Assembly (NCBI RefSeq): GCF_023821985.2 | Contig: NZ_CP098805.1 | Location: 5,261,001 to 5,325,000 of the forward strand | DNA: 64,000 bases | Source of the DNA: Dyadobacter chenhuakuii | Lineage (GTDB): Bacteria > Bacteroidota > Bacteroidia > Cytophagales > Spirosomataceae | Reading direction: 5' to 3' | Shown here: piece by piece, positions 37,339 through 46,400 of the stretch | How the letters are laid out: the number at the start of each line of letters is the position of its first letter | Position numbering within the stretch: position 1 is the stretch's first letter | Notes under the pieces: generated by a model | What the model was told of the DNA's origin: nothing | Databases searched by the model: none | The model's input: only the letters and a program-made list of their open reading frames with translations | Program-made: the position numbers and the translations under genes

Positions 37339-38247
37339 TTGGTAGACATTACGCATAAAAGCAACACATTACGCATTGCAACCGCCCAGGCCATTGTGCA
37401 GGTTAGCAAAGCAGAGACCATAGCGGCCATCCGGGAGCGGAATGTTCCAAAAGGGGATGTTTTCGAAATGGCGAAAGCAGCCGGATTTCTCGCTGTGAAA
37501 AAAACGCCGGACCTGCTGCCCGATTGTCATCCGATCCCGGTCGAATATACGGGCGTGAATTACCGCATTGAAGATCTGACTATTGTCATTGAGTTGACTG
37601 TCAAGACAATATATAAAACAGGCGTCGAAGTGGAGGCTATGCACGGCGCTTCGGTGGTTGCGCTCACCATGTATGATATGCTGAAACCAATCGACAAAGG
37701 CGTTGAGATCAGGAATATCAGGTTATTGGAGAAAAAAGGTGGAAAGAGCGATCGGAAAGCTATACCGGAAAACCTGAAAACCGCAGTAATTGTTTGTTCG
37801 GACAGCATTTCAAATGGAATTGGTGAAGATAAATCGGGCAAAAAAATCATTGAAAAACTGGAAACGCTCAAAATTGCGGCCAGCGATTACAGCATAGTTG
37901 CCGATGATAAGGCCGGCATTCAGGAGAAAATCAAAAGCCTTTGCCTGGCAGATTATCAGCTTATTTTGATCACAGGCGGAACCGGGTTGTCTCACCGGGA
38001 TGTTACACCGGAAGCAGTATCAGAATTAATTGAAAAAGAGATTCCGGGAATTGCGGAAACAGCCAGGAATTACGGTCAGGACCGTATGCCCACAGCCATG
38101 TTATCACGATCTGTTGGCGGCTTAATTGGTGAAACACTGGTTATTACAATGCCGGGAAGCACAGGCGGCGTTGCAGAATATATGGATGCATTGTTCCCGC
38201 AAGTCCTGCATGTTTTTAGTGTCATTGAAGGAAAAAAGCACGATTAA
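37339..38247 (+). CDS. moaCB: bifunctional Moco protein: MoaC (cPMP synthase) fused to MoaB/MogA-like domain
   Basis: 302 aa. It starts at TTG, giving MVDITHKSNTLRIATAQAIV, the normal MoaC beginning. The MoaC domain (~1-150) shows LLPDCHPIPVEYTGVNY, VEVEAMHGASVVALTMYDMLKPIDKGVEI and LLEKKGGKSD, the motifs that convert the MoaA product to cPMP. The MoaB/MogA domain (~152-302) shows VIVCSDSISNG, ITGGTGLSHRDVTPEAV and MPGSTGGVAEYMDALFPQVLHV, and normally adenylylates molybdopterin. MoaCB fusions are known in several phyla. It gives one polypeptide for a step on each side of MoaDE. moaA follows after 9 nt. Confidence 0.95.
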   Translation: MVDITHKSNTLRIATAQAIVQVSKAETIAAIRERNVPKGDVFEMAKAAGFLAVKKTPDLLPDCHPIPVEYTGVNYRIEDLTIVIELTVKTIYKTGVEVEAMHGASVVALTMYDMLKPIDKGVEIRNIRLLEKKGGKSDRKAIPENLKTAVIVCSDSISNGIGEDKSGKKIIEKLETLKIAASDYSIVADDKAGIQEKIKSLCLADYQLILITGGTGLSHRDVTPEAVSELIEKEIPGIAETARNYGQDRMPTAMLSRSVGGLIGETLVITMPGSTGGVAEYMDALFPQVLHVFSVIEGKKHD

Positions 38248-38256
38248 AATAAAATA

Positions 38257-39249
38257 ATGTCCTTACCCATTGTAGATACATTCGGTCGCAAGCACACTTA
38301 TCTGCGAATTTCGCTGACTGATAAGTGCAATCTGCGCTGTACCTATTGTATGCCGCAGGAGGACATGCAGTTTATGCCTTCCAAATGGCTAATGCAAGCC
38401 GATGAAATCAAAGCGCTCGCCGAGATATTCGTTGAGATGGGTGTTGATAAAATACGTTTAACGGGTGGAGAACCATTAATCCGCAAAGACGTAGGTCAGA
38501 TTGTCTCCGACCTCGGCAAGCTGCCCACTTCGCTGACGCTGACCACCAATGCTGTTTTCATTGATCAGTTTATTGATAATCTGAAAGAAGCAGGTGTCAA
38601 TTCGCTGAATGTCAGCCTGGATACATTGCGGGAAGACAGGTTCAGAGCGGTCACGAAGCGGGACCATTTTACCAAAACCCTGGGAAATATCAGGTTGCTT
38701 TTGGCAGAAGGATTCGTGGTTAAGATCAATATGGTGGTGATGAAGGGCATTAATGAAGACGAAGTCAATGATTTCGTCAGGATGACCCTCGAACAACCCA
38801 ATCTGCACGTCCGGTTTATTGAATTTATGCCATTTAAGGGCAATCAGTGGGATATGTCAAAGATCGTTTCCTACAACGAGCTCCTTTCCGATATCAATAA
38901 TGAATTTGATTTTCAACAATTAACTGGTGAATTGCAGGATACAGCACATCGTTTCCAGGTAACCGGCGGCGCGGGTACTTTTGGGATTATCGGGACGGTG
39001 ACACATCCATTCTGCTCCGGCTGCAACCGCATCAGGCTCACTGCCGACGGAAAGCTTAAAAACTGCCTCTTCGACACTTCCGAAGCAGATCTGCTGACTC
39101 CTCTCCGCGCCGGCCAGGACGTCCGCGCCCTCATCCACGCCCATTTCCACAAAAAACACTTCGCCCACGGCGGCCACGTAAACTTCACCGAAAAACAAGC
39201 TAAATCAGATTACGAACAAAACCGGAATATGATTGCTATCGGGGGGTAG
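38257..39249 (+). CDS. moaA: GTP 3',8-cyclase MoaA (radical SAM)
   Basis: 330 aa. It starts Moco synthesis by cyclising GTP with S-adenosylmethionine radical chemistry. N-terminal radical SAM cluster C24-xxx-C28-xx-C31 (CNLRCTYC); LTGGEPLIRKD; GVNSLNVSLDTL; KINMVVMKGINEDEV. C-terminal second [4Fe-4S] cluster: CSGC (C253, C256) and C270 with NRIRLTADGKLKNC. It ends in the Gly-Gly tail that is essential in this family (MIAIGG). It is the last gene of the operon and abuts the convergent toxin gene with no spacer. Confidence 0.97.
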   Translation: MSLPIVDTFGRKHTYLRISLTDKCNLRCTYCMPQEDMQFMPSKWLMQADEIKALAEIFVEMGVDKIRLTGGEPLIRKDVGQIVSDLGKLPTSLTLTTNAVFIDQFIDNLKEAGVNSLNVSLDTLREDRFRAVTKRDHFTKTLGNIRLLLAEGFVVKINMVVMKGINEDEVNDFVRMTLEQPNLHVRFIEFMPFKGNQWDMSKIVSYNELLSDINNEFDFQQLTGELQDTAHRFQVTGGAGTFGIIGTVTHPFCSGCNRIRLTADGKLKNCLFDTSEADLLTPLRAGQDVRALIHAHFHKKHFAHGGHVNFTEKQAKSDYEQNRNMIAIGG

Positions 39250-39558
39250 TTACTGAAAATTTTTCCAGGCTGTATAAGGGTTCTCGAATTGGCAGAGAAT
39301 GGCATGTATCTGCACAATTTGTGTTTGCTCATTGATTGAGAAATGAATGGCATAAGGAAAGACATCCAGCAGCGCAAACCTTACTTCACCATATCTAAGC
39401 GTGTATATTCGTGGGATTTCTTTGATCAATTTCAGTTTTCGCTTAACTTCAGATCGAAACCTTTTGCCAAGGCCTTGCTGGCACTCATCATAATATTCAG
39501 CAGCACCAGCAATATCTTCAATTGCCTCAGGTGTAAATTTTAGCTTGTACAATGCCAT
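39250..39558 (-). CDS. type II toxin, RelE/ParE superfamily
   Basis: 102 aa. The fold signature is clear: LKFTPEAIEDIAGAAEYYDECQQGLGKRFRSEVKRKLKLIKEIPRIY…VRFALLDVFPYAIHFSI. Members act as ribosome-dependent mRNA nucleases (RelE) or gyrase poisons (ParE); the sequence alone leans to the ParE-like side but does not settle it. The antitoxin gene lies 3 nt upstream in the same direction. The stop codon abuts the moaA stop tail to tail. Confidence 0.88.
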   Translation of the reverse strand: MALYKLKFTPEAIEDIAGAAEYYDECQQGLGKRFRSEVKRKLKLIKEIPRIYTLRYGEVRFALLDVFPYAIHFSINEQTQIVQIHAILCQFENPYTAWKNFQ

Positions 39559-39561
39559 AGA

Positions 39562-39783
39562 TCAGGCATCCAGCATTTTGAAGACCTCCTCTTCGTCTAT
39601 AAGCAGCTCAGGATGATGTTGATACTTATTTACCCGTGCATTCACTTCGTCCATCTGCGCTCTCGTAACGACGAAATTTTCATCGTTTTCTTTAATCAAA
39701 TCAATTGCATCAACTTTTTGCAAATCTTCAATAAGAGATGCTGCATAATCTTTTTTGATAGTGATGTGATAAGTAACTGCCAT
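39562..39783 (-). CDS. antitoxin partner of the RelE/ParE-type toxin
   Basis: The ATG at 39783 gives a 73-aa protein (MAVTYHITIKKDYAASLIEDL…). A frame extension to 39813 exists, but it would overlap the -7 element at 39811-39818, so I prefer the shorter form. The N-terminal half (residues 1-30) looks like a small dimerising alpha/beta module, and the C-terminal part is acidic and probably the toxin-binding tail (ELLIDEEEVFKMLDA). It is transcribed ahead of the toxin, the usual order, and likely autoregulates. The family name is not recognised. Confidence 0.8.
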   Translation of the reverse strand: MAVTYHITIKKDYAASLIEDLQKVDAIDLIKENDENFVVTRAQMDEVNARVNKYQHHPELLIDEEEVFKMLDA

Positions 39784-39810
39784 ATGTATGGGATCTAAGT
39801 TGTTGCTTAC

Positions 39811-39818
39811 CAAAGATA
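39811..39818 (-). promoter_or_regulatory. -7 element of the toxin-antitoxin operon
   Basis: The minus strand reads TATCTTTG, an exact TAnnTTTG, 27 nt before the ATG at 39783. This decides the start of the antitoxin. No clear -33 element. Confidence 0.5.
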
Positions 39819-40016
39819 ACGAGGATTAGGTAACTTTTTATCTTCGTTTCACAAATCCTCCCCTTCAAAACGTCACCAATCCATCTGATTAATATACTTA
39901 AAACCATTCAACACTAATTTCTGCCGTTTAAATAATGCGTGCAACATTGGCGGTTGCGGGGATATCATTGGTAAAAATCTTCAAAAAGTATTTACTCAAA
40001 GTAACCTTCAAAAGCC

Positions 40017-40430
40017 ATGAGAAACGTGATGAAAATGATTGCCGCCGCAGCGTTTACCCTTCTGCTAGTAACCAATGTATCCGCAACACCGCGCGTTGAA
40101 CCAAAAGCGGAATGCAAAAATAACTCCTGCGAAAAGTTTAAAATCGGCATGTACAGGGTCAAAAACACAACTTCTATGAATCTGCTGATGGAAAAAGAAA
40201 AAGGCGAACGCGTGGTAATCCGCCTGATGAACGCCAAAGGCAAAGTCCTCCATGAAGAATATGTTCCCAGGCATCTCAGCAAATATGGACGCAAGCTGAA
40301 TTTCGAAGAGATCAACGACGGAGTTTACACCCTGGAAGTTTCCAATGATTATGAAAAGATTGTGAAAAGTATTTACCTGGCTACGAACGAAATAAGAGAA
40401 GTCGAGCGGACATTAGTCGGCATAAATTAA
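40017..40430 (+). CDS. small secreted protein of unknown function
   Basis: 137 aa. Signal peptide (MRNVMKMIAAAAFTLLLVTNVSA), then CKNNSCEKF with two Cys that could pair. The rest is a single beta-sandwich-like domain (KIGMYRVKNTTSMNLLMEKEKGERVVIRLMNAKGKVLHEEYV…DGVYTLEVSNDYEKIVKSIYL). The G-V-Y-T-L-E-V pattern resembles the fold of T9SS sorting domains and DUF3244 proteins, but there is nothing C-terminal to call it a sorting signal. Monocistronic, with its own terminator. Confidence 0.7.
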   Translation: MRNVMKMIAAAAFTLLLVTNVSATPRVEPKAECKNNSCEKFKIGMYRVKNTTSMNLLMEKEKGERVVIRLMNAKGKVLHEEYVPRHLSKYGRKLNFEEINDGVYTLEVSNDYEKIVKSIYLATNEIREVERTLVGIN

Positions 40431-40444
40431 GGTTCAACAATGTG

Positions 40445-40486
40445 GCGTTACGGGCATGCAGCCGCAGCATTCCTGTAACGCTTTTT
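40445..40486. terminator. bidirectional terminator hairpin
   Basis: gcgttacggg (40445-40454) pairs with cctgtaacgc (40472-40481), with one G-U pair, then ttttt. It lies between convergent genes; the minus-strand gene's stop at 40485 overlaps the T-run. Confidence 0.75.
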
Positions 40487-41672
40487 ATTTTTCTGCCGGT
40501 TGTTCCTCTGTCCTGGGTAAAAGCTTCACGAATAACAGGTCGTAGGTTATTTTAGCCCAAATTAAAATACACGGAACGGCCTTTACAACATAAGGTTTCA
40601 TCCATTCATTTCTGATAAATCTTGGAAAAAGGTCGGTAGGAGATAAGGCTGTGAAAACGAAGGCCAGCACAAGCAGCACATAATTTTCCGGCTTTTGCTG
40701 CTGCGCATAATACCAAAGCGCAACGCCTGTAATGGCAATAATGAATGTGGGCGACTCAGCCCGGTGATTGAAAATAACCACCCATATCATGATCGAGGCC
40801 AGTAACAACATTCTGAATGTGAAATTGCTATACTGGTTGATCCGTAAAAGCGGAATGCAAAACAGGATTGCGCCCGCAACGCTGACGTAAGTTTTGTTCA
40901 CTTGAAGCCCGAACCAGGTTTTCAACCAGCCGATTACAGACAAGCCGTCAGAAATGGAATGGTCATTGGAAAGCAAATTTGCCCAGCTTTTATAAAGAAA
41001 GACGAATTGATCCACATTCACGACCAACAGTGGAAGCGCCGTAAAAACGATCACCCAAACGGCAGTTGTGTAGGTAAGTTTTAGTTTATTCGGATATAAA
41101 AGAAATAAAGCAAGCCCCACAATGCCGAACAGCTTTATGAAAATAGTGGAAACGAGGCAAAACGATGCCACCCAATATTTTCCCCGCTCTAAAAAGCCAA
41201 AAGTAAACAGGAACAGCCCGGCAATCAGCGCATTACTTTGCTCATTCTGAGTGGCGGTAAGCATTTCCACGATCACAAAAACCAAGATCAAACCTTTGGT
41301 CCTAAGATCAATGCGCGGGAGATAATAGACGGAGTAGAACAGCACCGTCACATTCAGAATGTTCCATAAAGACAGTCCCAGCACATCAGGAAGGATGGCC
41401 AGGATGCCAAAAATCAATGCAAATGCGGGACTGTATTTAAACAAATCACCCTGTTCCTCCACAAACGAATCATACAGATCCTTCGATTCGATCAGGTGGA
41501 AAAAGGACTGTTTGAATATAATGTAGTTGTTGTAAGTCGTATAAAGCCTGCCGCCTTCAACAAAGCTTTTCATTCCGCCAAAGTAGGACTGCAAGCTGGC
41601 GAAGATCGCCACGCCCAGAAACAGGATGAGCAGGTATTTTTGATTTACTAAAAAACGATTTACAGCACGCAT
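40485..41672 (-). CDS. GT87/DUF2029 family integral-membrane mannosyltransferase-like protein
   Basis: 395 aa with about 10 hydrophobic helices. The GT87/DUF2029 signature appears early: acidic residues after the first helix and LFKYSPAFALIFGILAILP (~75-95). Further evidence is the periplasmic loop pattern and WNILNVTVLFYSVYY. In actinobacteria, relatives are polyprenyl-phosphate-dependent alpha-mannosyltransferases building envelope glycans; in Bacteroidota the acceptor is unknown. A C-terminal cytoplasmic tail (LLPRTEEQPAEK) is present. Monocistronic, with a TAGTTTTG -7 element upstream. Confidence 0.82.
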   Translation of the reverse strand: MRAVNRFLVNQKYLLILFLGVAIFASLQSYFGGMKSFVEGGRLYTTYNNYIIFKQSFFHLIESKDLYDSFVEEQGDLFKYSPAFALIFGILAILPDVLGLSLWNILNVTVLFYSVYYLPRIDLRTKGLILVFVIVEMLTATQNEQSNALIAGLFLFTFGFLERGKYWVASFCLVSTIFIKLFGIVGLALFLLYPNKLKLTYTTAVWVIVFTALPLLVVNVDQFVFLYKSWANLLSNDHSISDGLSVIGWLKTWFGLQVNKTYVSVAGAILFCIPLLRINQYSNFTFRMLLLASIMIWVVIFNHRAESPTFIIAITGVALWYYAQQQKPENYVLLVLAFVFTALSPTDLFPRFIRNEWMKPYVVKAVPCILIWAKITYDLLFVKLLPRTEEQPAEK

Positions 41673-41708
41673 TGGAGGTCAGAATTATCCATTATCTTGA
41701 TTGAAAAC

Positions 41709-41716
41709 CAAAACTA
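41709..41716 (-). promoter_or_regulatory. candidate -7 element of the GT87-like gene
   Basis: The minus strand reads TAGTTTTG, an exact TAnnTTTG, 37 nt before the ATG at 41672. Confidence 0.4.
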
Positions 41717-41740
41717 GGGATAAATCAGCGTTTTTATGAT

Positions 41741-42673
41741 TCAATTCTTTGCATAACCCATCGATTTCAACCATCCGTCCATAGCAGCCGGCCAGCCTGC
41801 CAGAGAGCCTTTTCCTTCTGTGCGCATACCGTAGCCATGCCCGCCTTTGGGATACAAATGCATTTCAGCAGGGATTTTTTTGGCTTTGAGTGCCAGGTAA
41901 TAGGCAATGCTGTTTTCGGGGGGGACGCCGGTGTCGTCCATCGCATGTACAAGAAATGCGGGAGGCGTTTCGGGGCTTATTTGGAGTTCGTTGGAGTAAT
42001 ATTTGATCAGTTCGTCGGATTTTGCAGCACCTAATAAGTTGTCGCGCGAACCGCCGTGGGCAAGTTCGGGCGTCAGGGAAATTACCGGGTAAATCAGGAT
42101 CGAGAAATTGGGCTTTCCGTCCGGAGAAGCTGTTTTACCCATATTGAAATGCGTGGACAATGTGGCTGCCAGGTGACCGCCCGCCGAGAAACCCATCACA
42201 CCGATTTTGTTCACATCAATATTCCATTTGCCAGCGCTCTGGCGGACCAGCTTCATGGCCTGCATGGCGTCCATCAACGGCACTTCATGCTGCGTAGTCA
42301 TCGTTTTTTCGCTTGGTAATCTGTATTTCAGCACAAAAGCCGAAATTCCGCGATCATTAAACCATTTTGCAAAATCACTTCCCTCGTGCGACGCCGCCAG
42401 AATCCCATAACCTCCGCCAGGGCAAATCACCACCGCCGCGCCGGTTGCTTTTTCTTTAGCAACGATGTAAGCCGTCATCGTCGGAACGGAAACGCCGCTG
42501 ATCCTGAGAATGTTGTCATCGCCGGTTACAGACTTTTCCTCAACCGTATTCGCTTTAAAATTGGGAACCTTGCCTTCCGGCCACAGATTAATTACTTCGT
42601 TTTGAGCCATGGATTTATCAGGTGCAGCGTATAGTGCCAATGCAAGCAGGAGACCGGTTATTTTCTTCATCAC
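41741..42673 (-). CDS. secreted alpha/beta-hydrolase (esterase, BD-FAE/acetylxylan esterase-like)
   Basis: 310 aa. Signal peptide (KKITGLLLALALYAAPDKSMAQ). Alpha/beta-hydrolase fold with oxyanion motif CPGGGYG (84-90), nucleophile Ser163 in GFSAGG, a likely Asp in MDDTGVPPENS and the His in GGHGYG near the C-terminus. The triad is complete. Proteins of this type deacetylate xylan or hydrolyse small esters in the periplasm or outside the cell. The start NLWPEGKVPNF is typical of this group. Monocistronic; the neighbours give no substrate hint. Confidence 0.88.
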   Translation of the reverse strand: MMKKITGLLLALALYAAPDKSMAQNEVINLWPEGKVPNFKANTVEEKSVTGDDNILRISGVSVPTMTAYIVAKEKATGAAVVICPGGGYGILAASHEGSDFAKWFNDRGISAFVLKYRLPSEKTMTTQHEVPLMDAMQAMKLVRQSAGKWNIDVNKIGVMGFSAGGHLAATLSTHFNMGKTASPDGKPNFSILIYPVISLTPELAHGGSRDNLLGAAKSDELIKYYSNELQISPETPPAFLVHAMDDTGVPPENSIAYYLALKAKKIPAEMHLYPKGGHGYGMRTEGKGSLAGWPAAMDGWLKSMGYAKN

Positions 42674-42740
42674 ATTATTTTTTAATCCAATAAGTCGGTC
42701 TCCAAGCTAATATACCATGCGTTAATGCCGGAAAATGTTA

Positions 42741-43331
42741 CTAAGGCTTTGCAGGATTGATCATAATGTGCGCCCTGTGCGTTCCCGGGTCCATGATCCA
42801 CGGCATGCCGGCAACATCTGGTTTAAGCGGTAGTCCGGTGCTTTCTGCCGTCGCAAAGGGAATGTAAACGACATAGCGGAGATAACCGTTTTTCAGCTCA
42901 CCGCTGGCCATATCATAATTATCCTTCGTTCCCGACAATGCGAAAAGCGTAGAGGATTGCTTCGGCATCATCAATTTGCCATCCTTTACTTCCTTCTCCC
43001 GAATGTCGAAAATCTCCTTCGGGTTTTTTCCTTCCTTAGCCAGCACGCGGCCTCTTTCCATAAATGCATCCAGTCCGGCAAAATAGCAGGAAACGTTTAC
43101 GTCTTCCTTTTTTGGATCGTCGGCAATGCAAACCATATCATTGTTGCCGGCGCGAAGGACTTTGAAAGAACCGTCGGGCGCGTAACCGTAAACCTTGGCG
43201 CCTTCGCGCTTATCTGCGGGCGCGGCCAGAACAGCTGTTTTGATTTGAATTTCAGGGGATAAAACGGCAGTTTGGCCCATTGCCTCAGCAGCCAGACAAA
43301 GTGCGATTGCGGAAAAAAAAGTCTTGTTCAT
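42741..43331 (-). CDS. secreted protein of unknown function
   Basis: 196 aa with a signal peptide (MNKTFFSAIALCLAAEAMGQ). Mature protein: KVYGYAPDGSFKVLRAGNNDMVCIADDPKKEDVNVSCYFAGLDAFMERGRVLAKEGKN, then LMMPKQSSTLFALSG and a C-terminal AGMPWIMDPGTHRAHIMINPAKP. Two Cys (CIAD, SCYF) could form a disulfide. I do not recognise a named domain. It is divergent from the haem-containing PVC-type protein, and a 20-bp palindrome lies between them, so both may answer to the same regulator. Confidence 0.75.
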   Translation of the reverse strand: MNKTFFSAIALCLAAEAMGQTAVLSPEIQIKTAVLAAPADKREGAKVYGYAPDGSFKVLRAGNNDMVCIADDPKKEDVNVSCYFAGLDAFMERGRVLAKEGKNPKEIFDIREKEVKDGKLMMPKQSSTLFALSGTKDNYDMASGELKNGYLRYVVYIPFATAESTGLPLKPDVAGMPWIMDPGTHRAHIMINPAKP

Positions 43332-43377
43332 GGTAGTAAATGACAGGTGGTTTGTCTCTTATATGCTTAAAATTAGT

Positions 43378-43407
43378 AATCTTTATTAAAGATTTGTACA
43401 AATCTTT
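43378..43407. promoter_or_regulatory. overlapping palindromes between divergent genes (candidate operator)
   Basis: 43388-43407 is a perfect 20-bp palindrome centred on TTTGTACAAA (half-site AAAGATTTGT). Its left half also pairs with 43378-43385 (aatcttta), giving three alternating AATCTTT/AAAGATT half-sites in 30 bp. It lies 31 nt before the ATG at 43439 and 46 nt before the divergent ATG at 43331. Confidence 0.5.
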
Positions 43408-43438
43408 TCCGCATTACCGACTGTAATTAACAATCCCC

Positions 43439-46400
43439 ATGAACTTAAAAAAAACGCTGGCACTGTTTCCCGCAGGATGTTTGTTGGCAACCCTGATGGT
43501 CGCTTCTTACCAGCACGTTAACCCAAGCACTTTCCAAAGTTCGAAACTCGACAGCCTTTATAAAGACCTCACCGACGCCCAGAAGCGCTCGCCTAAATAT
43601 GCGGTTGCAGGATTATCTGTAACCAACGGACTGGAAGCAACATTGTTCGCCTCGGAACCCACCATTACCAACCCCACCAACATTGATGTAGACCATTTGG
43701 GCCGGGTTTGGGTTTGCGAGGCATATAATTACCGCCCTGCGATCAATGGTAACCCTACCAAAGACGAAGGCGACCGCATTCTGATCATGGAGGATACGAA
43801 TGGCGATGGGAAATCGGACAAAACCACTGTTTTTTATCAGGGGAAAGAAATTAATTCTCCGCTTGGGATTTGGGTGATGGGCAATCGTGTGGTGGTTTCT
43901 CAAAGTCCTTATGTCTGGCTTTTTATGGATGAAAACAATGATGGAAAAGCAGATAAAAAGGAAGTTATTTTCGAGGGCGTAGGCGGTGAGCAGCACGACC
44001 ACGGCATGCACGCATTCATTTTCGGGCCGGATGGAAAGTTGTATTTCAATTTTGGTAACGAGGGAGGACATTTACTGGACGGAAAAGGAAGTCCGGTGAT
44101 TGGAAAAGATGGCCAGCCTATTGATTTCAAAAAGTTAAAACAGGGAATGGTGTTCCGCTGCGATCCTGATTTTAAGAACATTGAGGTTTTGGGAAATAAT
44201 TTCAGGAACAACTATGAAGTCGCGGTGGATAGTTACGGAACAATGTGGCAGTCCGACAATGATGACGACGGAAACAAAGGCGTGCGGATCAATTACGTGA
44301 TGCAATATGGCAACTACGGCTATACCGATGAGGTTACCGGTGCAGGCTGGCGTGCAAACCGCACGAATATGGAAGATTCCATTCCATTCCGTCACTGGCA
44401 TTTGAATGACCCGGGCGTGGTTCCGAATTTGTTGCAGACAGGCTCCGGATCGCCCACGGGAATGGTCTTGTATGAAGGCTCAATGTTGCCGAAAGAATTT
44501 CAAAATCAAATGATCCATTGCGAGCCGGGGCATAATGTGGTGCGTTCGTATCCGGTCCAGAAATCCGGCGCAGGTTATACAGCCAAGATCGTGAACTTGG
44601 TCGATGGTAAAAGGGATCAATGGTTCCGCCCGTCAGACGTTTGTGTGGCTCCCGATGGTTCACTCATCGTTTCCGACTGGTATGATCCGGGCGTCGGCGG
44701 CCACCAGGCCGGTGATCAGAACCGCGGCCGTTTATACCGAATAGCACCTGCAAACACGCCTTATCGCATTCCAAAAACAGACCTGACAACGGCAACCGGC
44801 GCAGTGGAAGCATTGCAAAGCCCAAATCTTTCCGTTCGTTACCAGGCGTGGATGGCTTTGACCGAAATGGGTGAAAAAGCGATTCCGTCATTGGAAAAGT
44901 TATTTAAAGATAAAAAGGCAAACGACCGCATGCGTGCAAGGGCATTGTGGGTTTTGAGCAAATGGCCGACTTCTGGCAAGAAAAACATTGATATCGCCAT
45001 CAAGGACGCAAATCCTGACATGCGGATAGCAGCATTACGCGCGGCCAGTGAGCTGAAAGATGTAGACATTACCAGTTATATTAGTCTATTGGTAAAAGAT
45101 GCTGAGCCTCAGGTGAGAAGAGAATGTGCATTGATCCTGCATCATAACAAATCGCCGAAGGCTCCTGCACTATGGGCGGAACTGGCAATGCAATACGATG
45201 GCAAAGATCGCTGGTATCTGGAAGCATTGGGCATTGGCGCAGACGAGCAGTGGGATTCGTTTTTCAAAGCGTGGCAAGCCAAAGTTGGTTCCAATGCCAT
45301 TGCAACGCAGGCTGGCAAAGACATTGTCTGGCGTTCACGCGGTAAGGAATCGGTTCCGTTGCTGGCTTCACTCGCTGGTGATTCCAAAACCGATTTGAAA
45401 AGCAGGCTCCGTTACTTCCGCGCTTTTGATTTTAATACTGCTGCCAATGAAAAATCAATGGCGCTCTTGCAGATCATGAAAGGGAATTCTCCCGAGCAGA
45501 CAAAAGTAAATGAGCTGGCATTAAGACATTTGGACCCGGCATTTGTTAAACAAAATGCAGAAGCAATGGCAGCGCTCAAAAAGTTGCTCGATTCCTCATT
45601 CGGAACCCCTGCTTATCTTGAATTAGTAAGTAAATACGAATTGGAGTCAGAAAATCCAAGGTTACTGGATATGGCCATCAGCCAGGCGTCAACCCGGACA
45701 GGGCCGGCGGCTGCGATGCAGTTGATGAAACAGGGTGGTGGAAAAATGGTCTGGGGTGTTATCAAAGGATCCGATGCCTCTAAAAGTGAGGGGATTGTTT
45801 CAGCATTGAGAGGCGTAGGAAGCAAAGAATCATTGGAAATCCTGCAAACCGTTGCATTGGACGATAAATATCCGGCTAGCTTGCGCACGATTGCCGCCAG
45901 GTCATTGGGCGGGACGATGAATGGTGAAGATCAGGTTATAGCATTATTAAAAGACGGAAAACTAAGCGGTGAACAGAAAGCCGCAGCTGTGAAAGGATTA
46001 AGCGGCGCTTGGAGAAAATCAGTCAAAATGGAAGCGGCAAAATACACAGATGGCGGAACCGTAGCAGTTTCAAAGCATCCGCAAGTGAAAGACCTGATCG
46101 GTATGAAAGGCGATTTGTCGAAGGGGAAACAGGTGTTTACGTCCTATTGCTCGGTTTGCCATCAGGTGAATGGGGAGGGAATGGATTTTGGTCCAAAACT
46201 TTCTGAAATCGGAAGCAAACTGCCAAAGGAGGCACAGTATGCAGCCATTTTCGAGCCCAGCGCGGGAATTGGCTTTGGATATGAGGGTTTCGAGGTAACA
46301 TTAAAAGACGGATCAACCGTCTCCGGCATCGTCGCCAGCAAAACCGAAACCGACCTGATCCTGAAATTCCCTGGCGGCTCGACCCAGGAATACAAAATGT

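Noticed and set aside
39562-39813. 83-residue form of the antitoxin starting at 39813
   Set aside because: Its start would lie in the TATCTTTG promoter element, and the 73-residue form begins with the more convincing MAVTYHITI.
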